Below, one piece after another: positions 1 to 8,005 of a stretch of 64,000 nt of DNA; within the stretch, counting starts at the first letter, position 1, and each line of letters opens with the position of its first letter. A program made the translations under genes and the position numbers. The DNA is from CAXBGS01 sp963975425 (GTDB lineage Bacteria > Planctomycetota > Planctomycetia > Pirellulales > Pirellulaceae): contig CAXBGS010000001.1 of NCBI GenBank assembly GCA_963975425.1, positions 682,001-746,000 on the forward strand. The letters run 5' to 3'. The notes under the pieces were generated by a model that was not told the origin of the DNA, searched no databases, and saw only the letters and a program-made list of their open reading frames with translations.

Positions 1-240
1 GGGCCGGTGTCCCAGAATGTTGTCGTCAATAGTGGAAATAGCCTCGTCGTCAGGCGAATCTGATTTCCACTGCGGCTGTAACGCTTTGTCAACAGAAGGC
101 AACGCCATGCAAAGGACGCCAATCCCGATTTCAAGCGATATCCCCACAATCAGAATCAGCACAGCCGCAAAGAGAATCTTCTTCCGTCGCGAAAGGTGCA
201 ACCTTGTAGCTGACGTCGAGTGTTCGATTTTTTCGACCAT
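1..240 (-). CDS. N-terminal part of a membrane-anchored protein (possibly SGNH-hydrolase-like), cut by window edge
   Basis: An 80-codon open frame starts at ATG 240 and runs off the left edge without a stop. The translation begins MVEKIEHSTSATRLHLSRRK, followed by one hydrophobic segment (about residues 22-45, FAAVLILIVGISLEIGIGVL). This looks like a type II membrane anchor with a basic cytoplasmic side. The visible part ends in DDNILGHRP. A short (D)xLGxRP-like segment after such an anchor is typical of SGNH/GDSL-type proteins encoded last in carbamoyltransferase/SxtJ/DUF5989 clusters, and this gene is last in such a cluster here. The hydrolase assignment comes from context, because no catalytic motif is visible. 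Confidence 0.6.
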   Translation of the reverse strand, partial: MVEKIEHSTSATRLHLSRRKKILFAAVLILIVGISLEIGIGVLCMALPSVDKALQPQWKSDSPDDEAISTIDDNILGHRP

Positions 241-300
241 GTTGTTGCGAATCGCCAGGGATAAAGCGGCTCGGAGAATCGTAAATGACGACTTCGGGCT

Positions 301-501
301 CTAAAAAAGCGTGTAGATAAAAGGTGCCGCTCCGGTTGAACCTAGTGCGACAACCAGACCAATAAGCCCAAGCGAGACGAGAATCGGGATCAACCACCAC
401 TTTCGATTCTCAAGTACAAATTGCCAAAACTCTTGTATGAGGGAAAGTTGCTTTTCCTCACTAGCACTTTCAAAATCGGTTTTGTCATTGTCCTGAGACA
501 C
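301..501 (-). CDS. DUF5989-type small membrane protein
   Basis: The reading frame ends NRKWWLIPILVSLGLIGL... GAAPFIYTLF, which is the NRKxWLxPi plus APFIYTLF pattern of the DUF5989 family. These are roughly 50-70 residue single-pass proteins of unknown function encoded beside SxtJ-like proteins. I place the start at GTG 501 (MSQDNDKTDF..., 66 residues). An ATG exists at 591 in the same frame, but it would overlap the upstream SxtJ gene by about 55 bases, and the GTG has an AGGG about 9 bases upstream. The gene lies between the SxtJ-like gene and the anchored protein and is probably co-transcribed with both. Confidence 0.72.
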   Translation of the reverse strand: MSQDNDKTDFESASEEKQLSLIQEFWQFVLENRKWWLIPILVSLGLIGLVVALGSTGAAPFIYTLF

Positions 502-536
502 AGTAGCAGCCCTAAAAATGAATGAGTCGTCAATAT

Positions 537-971
537 TCACGATTGCCGAAAATAGCTGGATACTTTGGCGGGGGATTTCTTCTCTTCCCAATACGATTTT
601 TTCGCCGGATCAATGCTCAGTTTCAAGGCGTCGCGTTTGGCAATCCTGAACACGAGACCGATCGGACAGAACACGCCGAAGAAGATAATCAGCATCGCTA
701 CTTCACCGACGACCATTCCAATCGGTGCCGTCAGGAAAGTGAGCGTTAGAAACAATGGCTTCACCAACGACGGCTTGATCAATCCGGCAAGCGCGACCGC
801 TGCGCCGACGACGGCAAGCGTAGCGATCAACGGAGTATCGCCGCCCCAAAGCCAACCGAGCAGCGGTAAAACGATCGCGCAGATGAAGGCAAACTGACGA
901 ACCTGGCGGTCCGAGGGCTGCAAATTAATCTCGATAAGTTTCACTGGCTCAACACCCTCAATCCAATGCAA
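537..971 (-). CDS. SxtJ-like integral membrane protein
   Basis: A protein of 144 residues with several hydrophobic stretches: about 29-42 (ICAIVLPLLGWLWG), 47-65, and a pair about 72-105 that includes FLTLTFLTAPIGMVVGEVAMLIIFFGVF. After them comes a short charged tail containing a WEEKK-like segment. The pattern of small size, paired helices, PIGLVFR and KxxWxxK matches the SxtJ family of membrane proteins. Its start overlaps the end of the carbamoyltransferase gene by 14 bases, which suggests translational coupling. Molecular function is unknown. Family members sit with NodU/CmcH-type carbamoyltransferases in polysaccharide or natural-product loci. Confidence 0.7.
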   Translation of the reverse strand: MHWIEGVEPVKLIEINLQPSDRQVRQFAFICAIVLPLLGWLWGGDTPLIATLAVVGAAVALAGLIKPSLVKPLFLTLTFLTAPIGMVVGEVAMLIIFFGVFCPIGLVFRIAKRDALKLSIDPAKKSYWEEKKSPAKVSSYFRQS

Positions 972-2799
972 ACCGGGCCAAATGTTCCTGCCGTTGTGAA
1001 TCCGTCAGTTGACCGGGCTGCTGATTCTTGTGAAGGACGTGCCGCCCCATTACCAACACATCCATATCGGTCGTGACAAAACAGCGGTACGCGTCTTCAG
1101 GCGTGCAAACGATGGGTTCGCCGCGGACATTAAAGCTAGTGTTGATCAGGACGGGACAACTTGTCTTTTCATAGAATCGAGTCATCAATCGGTGCAACAA
1201 AGGATTACGATTCGCGTCAACCGTCTGCACTCGAGCAGAATAGTCCACATGCGTGACCGCGGGTATTTCCGAGCGCCGATAATGAAGCTTGTCGATACCT
1301 ATCGCCTGTTCTTGGTCGTTTCCCACGGGAACTCGAATGTCTTCCTTAACGGGCACAACAAGAAGCATGTACGGGCTTTCGACGCCGGGCGGCATGTCGA
1401 AATATTGATCGGCGTGCTCGTCCAGTACGATTGGCGCGAACGGGCGAAACGATTCCCTGAACTTGATCTTCAAATTCATGATCGATTGCATTTTTTCGCT
1501 GCGTGCGTCTCCCAAAATACTCCTTCCGCCAAGCGCGCGAGGCCCGAACTCCATCCGACCCTGGAACCAGCCAATCACTTTCTCTTCAGCAATGAGATCG
1601 GCAACCGCCTCGCAAAGCTGATCGTCCGATTCGAACGTGGTGTAGCTCGCATCGTTTTGCGACAAGGTGACCTGAATCTCATCATCACTGAAACTTGGAC
1701 CTAAAAACGAACCTTTTTGCGAATCTTTTCCTCGTGGATTTCGTGGATTCTTGAGCAGCTGATTCCAAATGAATAGTGCGGTTCCCAACGCGCCGCCGGC
1801 GTCACCTGCGGCCGGTTGGATCCAAATTTTCTCGAATGGGCCTTCACTTAAGATTCGTCCGTTGCCAACGCAATTCAACGCGACTCCGCCCGCGAGCACC
1901 AAGTTATCGAGTCCTGTCTTTGCGTGGACATACCGTGACATACGAAGCATGATCTCTTCGGTGACAGCTTGAACCGAGGCAGCCAAATCCATATGTCGCT
2001 GCGTTAACTCTGATTCGGGCTGGCGCGGTGGACCGCCAAACAGATCGTGGAATTTACGGGACGTCATCGTCAATCCCTGACAATAGTTAAAGTAGCTCAT
2101 ATCCATTCGGAATGAACCATCGTCCTTCAAGTCAAGCAGCTTGTTTAAGATTTCGTCTTTGAACACGGGGCGACCGTATGGCGCCAGCCCCATGACCTTG
2201 TATTCGCCACTGTTAACGCGAAAACCGATGTAATACGTGAACGCCGAATAAAGCAATCCGATCGAATGCGGAAATCGAATTTCGCCAGCCAATTCGATCT
2301 CGTTACCACGCCCAACGCCGTAACACGTGGTTGACCATTCGCCAACACCGTCCAGGGTCAGAATGGCGGCTTCGTCAAATGGCGAGGGAAAGAACGCGCT
2401 GGCAGCGTGCGATTCGTGGTGGTCGGTGAATACGTAGCGGCCCGTGTATCGACCGTGCAACCCATGACTCATTTCGCGAGGTAGATGTAGTTTTTGCTTC
2501 AACCACAACGGCATGGCTCGCCGAAACGAACGATATCCCTCTGGTGCAAACGCCAGGTATGTCTCCAACAGCCGCTCAAACTTTGACACGGGTTTATCGT
2601 AGAAACCGACGTAGTCAATATCCTCAGGTGAAATACCAGCCTGTTGCAGGCAATAATCGACCGCATTCTGAGGAAACCGATGGTCGGCTTTCTTACGTGT
2701 GAACCGATCCTCTTGCGCAGCCGCGATGATCTCGCCGTCAATGACCAACGCAGCGGCGGAGTCATGGTAAAAAGCGGAAATCCCAAGTATCGCCGTCAT
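958..2799 (-). CDS. NodU/CmcH/TobZ-family O-carbamoyltransferase
   Basis: A 613-residue protein of the usual family length. The N-terminal Kae1/YrdC-like part carries GISAFYHDSAAAL (residues about 6-18), AAAQEDRFTRKKAD and a metal-binding DHHESHAASAF motif near residue 130, followed by LTLDGVGEW. The C-terminal part has GWFQGRMEFGPRALGGRSILGD-type and VNxxxKxRExFRPFAP-type motifs around residues 415-460. These enzymes transfer a carbamoyl group from carbamoyl phosphate via a carbamoyl-adenylate to a hydroxyl on a sugar or small molecule. It is the first gene of a minus-strand cluster with the SxtJ-like, DUF5989 and anchored proteins. The acceptor is unknown, and a surface polysaccharide is the likeliest guess. 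Confidence 0.93.
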   Translation of the reverse strand: MTAILGISAFYHDSAAALVIDGEIIAAAQEDRFTRKKADHRFPQNAVDYCLQQAGISPEDIDYVGFYDKPVSKFERLLETYLAFAPEGYRSFRRAMPLWLKQKLHLPREMSHGLHGRYTGRYVFTDHHESHAASAFFPSPFDEAAILTLDGVGEWSTTCYGVGRGNEIELAGEIRFPHSIGLLYSAFTYYIGFRVNSGEYKVMGLAPYGRPVFKDEILNKLLDLKDDGSFRMDMSYFNYCQGLTMTSRKFHDLFGGPPRQPESELTQRHMDLAASVQAVTEEIMLRMSRYVHAKTGLDNLVLAGGVALNCVGNGRILSEGPFEKIWIQPAAGDAGGALGTALFIWNQLLKNPRNPRGKDSQKGSFLGPSFSDDEIQVTLSQNDASYTTFESDDQLCEAVADLIAEEKVIGWFQGRMEFGPRALGGRSILGDARSEKMQSIMNLKIKFRESFRPFAPIVLDEHADQYFDMPPGVESPYMLLVVPVKEDIRVPVGNDQEQAIGIDKLHYRRSEIPAVTHVDYSARVQTVDANRNPLLHRLMTRFYEKTSCPVLINTSFNVRGEPIVCTPEDAYRCFVTTDMDVLVMGRHVLHKNQQPGQLTDSQRQEHLARFALD

Positions 2800-3120
2800 G
2801 CTTGATTATTAAAATGGACTCAGAGACACCTGGCCGCGGATCGGCACAGAGACATTCTATCAGACGCCAAGTAAATTGAATGCGTGGCCGTGAAGTCGTT
2901 CGAACGAAATCCGAAATGCCACGAGACAGAAGCAAGATGCAGTGAACATCACGCCAGAAAGCGACACGCTGGTTTCATGATAGTCGTCGCTAGAAAAAAC
3001 GGATTGCCAGATCGACTTGCGTGGTACCGAACCGGCAAGTTGATCCCGCCCCACGAACCGTTTGATCGATCGGACTCGATGCGCTGAACATATGAGTTGC
3101 GCGTCGCGGCGCAGCTCTGT
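2800..3120. other. Intergenic stretch upstream of the carbamoyltransferase
   Basis: About 320 bases without a convincing gene. It should contain the promoter of the minus-strand carbamoyltransferase cluster, but no clear -35/-10 pair stands out. It includes a perfect 12-bp palindrome, TCGTTCGAACGA, at 2896-2907, about 100 bases upstream of the start codon. This could be an operator or chance. Confidence 0.4.
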
Positions 3121-3891
3121 TCATGAGTGCATGACTTGTCCGCCATCGATGTTGATTGTTTGGCCGGTGATGTTGCGGGCTGCGTCGGATGTGAGAAAGA
3201 CAGTCACGGCGGCGATTTCATCAAGCTCTTGCCACCGGCCCAGGGGAGCAACCCTTTTCAGTTTCTCGGCCGCCCATGCTTCATAGGTCTGTTGCGTTTC
3301 AGCCGAAGAGTCTCGAAGACTTGATTTCCAGACGGACTGGTTGAGATCCGTTTTTACCATTCCAGGTGCGATCGCATTGACGCGCACACCAAAGGGTGCC
3401 AAATCCTTGGCAGCACACTGCATAAAATTGATTAGCGCTGCTTTCGAGGCGCTGTAGGGAGGATCTGTTTGCGAACCAATTTGTCCCGCAACGGAGGCAA
3501 AAAACAACATGCTTCCATTACCTCGCTCGGCTAAACCCGGGCTAAAAACATGCGCCACATTAACCGCGCCGAGCAGGTTGACTTCCAATACATGTTGCCA
3601 TTGCGTCGGAGGCACATTCCAAAACGGAAACCCATAATGCCCACTTCCGACGCCCACGGTAAAGACGACATGAGAGACGTCACCACACTCGCTGGCAAGC
3701 TTTTCCACTTGGTCCAAGCATGTAACGTCGACAACTCTGGCGGCTAATCCAGGACGCGACAACTGCGATACGCAGCTGTCGACATCAGCTGCGACAACCG
3801 AGCGACCCGCATCGAAAAACGCGTCGGCGACCGCACGCCCAATCCCATGGGCGGCGCCGATGACGACCACCGTTTTCTTGTCTTTTCCCAT
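3121..3891 (-). CDS. Short-chain dehydrogenase/reductase (SDR)
   Basis: A 256-residue protein with a Rossmann N-terminus VVVIGAAHGIGRAVADAF (a variant of TGxxxGxG in which the first Thr-Gly is IG-A). It has a catalytic YSASK at about residue 154 preceded by a serine-rich FASVAG strand, and the C-terminal NITGQTINIDGG common to classical SDRs. It is a NAD(P)-dependent oxidoreductase. The substrate cannot be read from the sequence. It lies 93 bases downstream of the sulfatase on the same strand, so the two could share a transcript. Confidence 0.88.
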   Translation of the reverse strand: MGKDKKTVVVIGAAHGIGRAVADAFFDAGRSVVAADVDSCVSQLSRPGLAARVVDVTCLDQVEKLASECGDVSHVVFTVGVGSGHYGFPFWNVPPTQWQHVLEVNLLGAVNVAHVFSPGLAERGNGSMLFFASVAGQIGSQTDPPYSASKAALINFMQCAAKDLAPFGVRVNAIAPGMVKTDLNQSVWKSSLRDSSAETQQTYEAWAAEKLKRVAPLGRWQELDEIAAVTVFLTSDAARNITGQTINIDGGQVMHS

Positions 3892-3984
3892 TTCTATGAT
3901 GCGGCTTAGGGGTCTGCTGAAATACCGTTGGTTTGCTTTGGCTCGGAAACATGGCTGGAATCCCGATCACGGAAAGTTGATCAT

Positions 3985-5304
3985 TCAATGATCGGATGCA
4001 TCGACGGCGCTTTCCCAGGCATCGAGCTCGCGGATCAATTTGCGAGCCAGCTTAGGATGACTTTCGATAAGATTCCGTGTTTCTCCGATGTCTTCATCAA
4101 GATTGAAGAGTTTAGGGTTTTCGCCAGCCAGTTCGATGAGCTTCCATTGCCCGAATCGAGCCGCACGACCCTCCTGTAAATACTTCTTGTTGCGACGGTT
4201 TGTCCTTCGCCAAAAAAGCGTCCGGATGTCTCTGGGAGCCTGACCGTTAAGCACCGGCATTAGATCTTGGCCATCCTCACCTTCCGGGTCGAGACCAAGC
4301 CCGGCGAGCCGCCTGAATGTTGCTGTCCAGTCCATTGTGATCGCCACGTGGGACGTGACGGTTCTCTCGGGCAGCACTCCAGGCCATCGAACAACACATG
4401 GCACCCGAATGCCGCCCTCCCAAATCGTTCCCTTAAAGTCACGCAACGGCTGGTTGTTGGAATAGGTATGACCTCCATTGTCGGACGCAAATACAACCAG
4501 AGTTTGTTCCCGCAGTCCAAGTTCGTCGATCCTGGTGAGCACTTTGCCAATACTGAGATCGAGATGCTCCACCATGGCAATGTATGTTTCGCGATCACCC
4601 TGCTGCCAAGTCGCTTTTTTGGGTTCGACCACTTTGTTGACATCGCCGGGCCCCTGCCAGGGAAAGTGCGGGGCGGCGTGGGCGAGATAAAGAAAGAACG
4701 GCTGCTCACGATTTTGCTCGAGGAAGTGGATCGCATCCTTTGTCAAGAGATCGGTCGTATAGCCATCACGCTCAACGGGCTCGTTGCCTTCCCAAAGATC
4801 GGGCACGCCAATGCGATCCATGTGCTGAAAATAATGATGGTTGCCGCCGAGGAATCCAAGGAAGTGGTCGAATCCCTGCTGCAGCGGACGACGCTGCGTG
4901 TCGTATCCCAGATGCCACTTGCCCACAAGCGCTGTGGAATATCCGGCACTGCGCAACGCGTCGGCAAGACTCAACCCATCTTCAGGCAGCCCTCGGTTCA
5001 TCTCCTGATAGGTTACCGCGTCCTCCAATCCTAGACGTTGCTGATAACGCCCCGTCATGAACGCGGCTCGCGTCGGTGTGCAGACCGAACCGTTTGCATA
5101 GTAGTTCGTGAGCCGGATCCCTTCCGAAGCGAGGCCATCCAGGACCGGCGTATTGATGTCCTTGCAGCCATAACATCCCAGGTCGCCGTAGCCCAAGTCA
5201 TCAGCCATGATAAAAACAATATTGGGCCGATCGAGTGCGACGATGCGCTGCGACCCAATCAAGATTGCCAGCAGGCTAAGCGGGATTACTAAACGTGTGC
5301 TCAT
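3985..5304 (-). CDS. Secreted arylsulfatase-type sulfatase
   Basis: A 439-residue type I sulfatase with an N-terminal signal peptide (MSTRLVIPLSLLAILIGSQRIVA) and then RPNIVFIMADDLGYGDLGCYG, which supplies the metal-binding Asp pair. The C-x-P-T-R formylglycine motif is CTPTR with Cys at about residue 75, followed by the usual MTGRYQQR segment. Other family hallmarks are GKWHLG, HFPWQGP and SDNGGH. The cysteine would need oxidation by a formylglycine-generating enzyme not seen in this window. I use ATG 5304 because the signal peptide then starts cleanly. The frame is open further upstream to 5385. Planctomycetes of this family carry many sulfatases for sulfated polysaccharides, but the substrate here is not determinable. 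Confidence 0.92.
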   Translation of the reverse strand: MSTRLVIPLSLLAILIGSQRIVALDRPNIVFIMADDLGYGDLGCYGCKDINTPVLDGLASEGIRLTNYYANGSVCTPTRAAFMTGRYQQRLGLEDAVTYQEMNRGLPEDGLSLADALRSAGYSTALVGKWHLGYDTQRRPLQQGFDHFLGFLGGNHHYFQHMDRIGVPDLWEGNEPVERDGYTTDLLTKDAIHFLEQNREQPFFLYLAHAAPHFPWQGPGDVNKVVEPKKATWQQGDRETYIAMVEHLDLSIGKVLTRIDELGLREQTLVVFASDNGGHTYSNNQPLRDFKGTIWEGGIRVPCVVRWPGVLPERTVTSHVAITMDWTATFRRLAGLGLDPEGEDGQDLMPVLNGQAPRDIRTLFWRRTNRRNKKYLQEGRAARFGQWKLIELAGENPKLFNLDEDIGETRNLIESHPKLARKLIRELDAWESAVDASDH

Positions 5305-6191
5305 AAGTCTCGTTATCCACATGCATATAAACACTTGGTTAGACGGCGTTACTCTTGCAGACCCCCTCTCACCAGAGCGCGGCATTCACAGAGAATCCAC
5401 TTTCTGGCGACGGTGCTACATTGATGCAGCGATTACCCTGTTCCGAAATCAAAGTGGCGTTGGGACAGGCGTCGCCTCTGGCACTCAGCTTAACATTCAT
5501 GCGCACCATCTGCGCCACGGTCAAACCCGTGAGCATTGAGGGTGCTGACTCGGAAGACGGCACAGCGGTAGGCCCGAACGTAAATCCGTGACTTGAGTGG
5601 ACGCGAGTATCGCTTGCACTGTCCGCGGGTGAATTGTTCGTGTCCAACTAAGTCCTGAACTGGTCGAGCACCGGTGTGGAAACACCTTACGCCATAGACC
5701 AGCATTTTCATCACTGCTTCTTTCCCAGCAGGCGGACTTGCCAGGAGTTCAGAGCTGTGGCCCTGGTGACTTCAGTTGCGACCTTGAATGCAATGAAAGT
5801 GCCAACTTGCACGTACCGCCACGGTCGGCACGCAAGATGCATTCTGTGAGAGAACAGTGACATCGTCAGCCGAACTCGCTGGAGGGTAGTTCCATGCTCA
5901 GACGGCTCGTGGCTTTCACAAGGCGAAACGGTCATACCGGGACGATTGCTGAACGAATCGTGTCCGCACGTCGGCACGCCGACTGTGCGGTGAAACTGTG
6001 CGACTTTGCGCGCTCGCGAACGGTACGTCGGTCTTCCGCATCCGGTGCAATCACAAGCCTGAGTGATTCACTGCGATGCAGCGTAGATACGCTCGGTGGT
6101 TCCGAGACTTCGGCGAAGTTCGTCGAATGAAAGTCGCGATGATGTCGATTATTGTTTGCAATTGTTAAGTGACATGACAACGGAGGAGTCG
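5305..6191. other. Long intergenic region between divergent sulfatase and FAD oxidoreductase genes
   Basis: Nearly 890 bases without a gene I can support. Several frames of 70-110 codons are open on both strands, but none shows a recognisable motif, a ribosome-binding site or plausible composition. Promoters for the sulfatase (leftward) and the oxidoreductase (rightward) must lie here. Confidence 0.4.
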
Positions 6192-7733
6192 ATGAGCAAT
6201 CAATGGGACGTCATCATGATCGGATCCGGCATGGGCGGGATGGTCACCGCGGCGGCACTTTCCAAATTGGGGCACAGAGTGCTGATGCTGGAACAGTACG
6301 ATGTGCTGGGCGGGCAGACGCATAGCTTTTCCCGCGAAGGTTTCTCGTGGGACGTCGGGATTCATTACCTCGGCGGATTCGGTCCAGAGGTGTCCGAAAG
6401 AGCCATGCTTGATTGGTTGTGCGACTCACCGATCGAATTGGCTCCGGTTGGCGCCGTTTACGACACGCTTCACATCGGAGATGCGGATCCGCTGCAACTT
6501 TCGCGTCCTGCCTCAGCACAGCGGCTGGATTTGAAGGAACGCTTTCCCAACGAAGCGGATGCGATCGACGATTGGTTCGACGCGATCATCAACGCCCGCG
6601 ACGCCATGGGCACCGTCGGGCAGGTGCGTTCCATGCCGCCCGTCTTTGCATCGGCCGTGAAGTGGTGGCGAGGCAAAGACCGTAGCAGATTCCTCGAACG
6701 TACCACCGCGGAAGTCGTCAATGAAATCACAGACAATGCGGAACTAGCGAAAGTGCTGACTGCCCAGTGGGGCGACTTTGGCGGTCGCCCCAGCACCGCA
6801 AGTTTTGCGATGCACGCGACCGTCATGAATTCCTACTTGGAAGCCGGTGCTTACTATCCCGTCGGCGGTGCGTCCTCGATTGCCGAACATCTGTTGCCCA
6901 CCATCACAAATCACGGTGGGGAAACCCGTGCCGGAGTCGAAGTCACGTCGCTGATCATGGAGAACGGTGTTGTCACGGGCGCAGAAACGGCAAGCGGAGA
7001 ACAATTTTTCGCCGAATGCACCGTGTCGAACATCGGTGCTCGCGAAACTGTCGATCGGCTGTTACCCGATGGACACGGCCACGACAATTGGGTGCAAGAA
7101 ATCCGTTCCATCGGACCCAATATCTGTCATTATTCGTTGTTCCTTGGATTTGAGGGCGACGTTGAAGCCGCTGGGATGACGAAATCCAATCACTGGCTAT
7201 ATCCAACCGGCGAAGTCGATGTCGTTTGGACAGAAGTTCCTGATAGCCGCCCGCCGGCAATGTTTGTTTCGTTCGCCTCACTCAAGGACCCGGCCCATGA
7301 CCCTGGCCCCGATAGAAAACACGCCGGTGAAATGATCGCTTGGTCTGACTGGTCGACGGTAGAAAGATGGGCGGAAGTTCCACCGGGTGAGCGAGGCGAT
7401 AATTACCGATCATTCAAAAAGAAGATTGAGACAATCATGCTAGAACAATTCGCCAAATACTTTCCGCGGCTAGCCGAATTGATTGTCTTCCACGAAGTCT
7501 CCACCCCGTTGGCAACCGCATCAATCACAGGTCACCGGATGGGTTCGTTCTACGGACTCGACATGACTCCGCATCGTATCACGACCGACGCGTTACGCAT
7601 GAAGACACCCATAGACGGTCTCTACCTAACCGGGCAGGACGTACTGAGCCCCGGTATTCCCGGAGCGTTCTGGGGAGGCTTTCTGTGCGCCGGCAGCATC
7701 GACCCCAAAGTATTCATGCACATCAATGGGTAG
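6192..7733 (+). CDS. FAD-dependent phytoene desaturase/carotenoid isomerase/retinol saturase-like oxidoreductase
   Basis: A 513-residue flavoprotein starting MSNQWDVIMIGSGMGGMVTA. This gives the dinucleotide-binding GxGxxG at about residues 10-15, followed by LEQYDVLGGQTHSF (the GG doublet of the family) and WDVGIHYLGG. The C-terminal FAD-binding signature is DGLYLTGQDVLSPGIPGAFWGG. The architecture matches the CrtI/CrtISO/RetSat superfamily, nearest in feel to all-trans-retinol 13,14-reductase-like proteins. Substrate is uncertain. ATG 6192 is chosen because GGAGG lies 5 bases upstream. The frame is open upstream to 6096 with a weaker ATG at 6174. It appears monocistronic. Confidence 0.87.
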   Translation: MSNQWDVIMIGSGMGGMVTAAALSKLGHRVLMLEQYDVLGGQTHSFSREGFSWDVGIHYLGGFGPEVSERAMLDWLCDSPIELAPVGAVYDTLHIGDADPLQLSRPASAQRLDLKERFPNEADAIDDWFDAIINARDAMGTVGQVRSMPPVFASAVKWWRGKDRSRFLERTTAEVVNEITDNAELAKVLTAQWGDFGGRPSTASFAMHATVMNSYLEAGAYYPVGGASSIAEHLLPTITNHGGETRAGVEVTSLIMENGVVTGAETASGEQFFAECTVSNIGARETVDRLLPDGHGHDNWVQEIRSIGPNICHYSLFLGFEGDVEAAGMTKSNHWLYPTGEVDVVWTEVPDSRPPAMFVSFASLKDPAHDPGPDRKHAGEMIAWSDWSTVERWAEVPPGERGDNYRSFKKKIETIMLEQFAKYFPRLAELIVFHEVSTPLATASITGHRMGSFYGLDMTPHRITTDALRMKTPIDGLYLTGQDVLSPGIPGAFWGGFLCAGSIDPKVFMHING

Positions 7734-8005
7734 ACAATCCAAAGCAGTCAATGGCAGAGGCTACCGGCAACTTGAACTCGGTGGCGCGGGGCCTAACGTG
7801 CTTTCCAGTCCCGCTGATTTGCAACACGAAGATGACCGAGGTCAACTTTACAGCCCATCGGAAAACCGACAGCGGCGATGTTACTTTCCCGCACAAGCAT
7901 CGCGACAAAGTGGTCGATGCAGTCTCCGACATCGCTTCGCGAAATGCCGCGTTTTTACCATGAACAGCATGGCTAGTTTTTGCACGGAGCGACCGTGGTG
8001 AATTT

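Noticed and set aside
5711..5977. 88-codon minus frame in the gap between sulfatase and FAD oxidoreductase
   Set aside because: No motif, no start signal and no operon context. Composition is like that of non-coding DNA.
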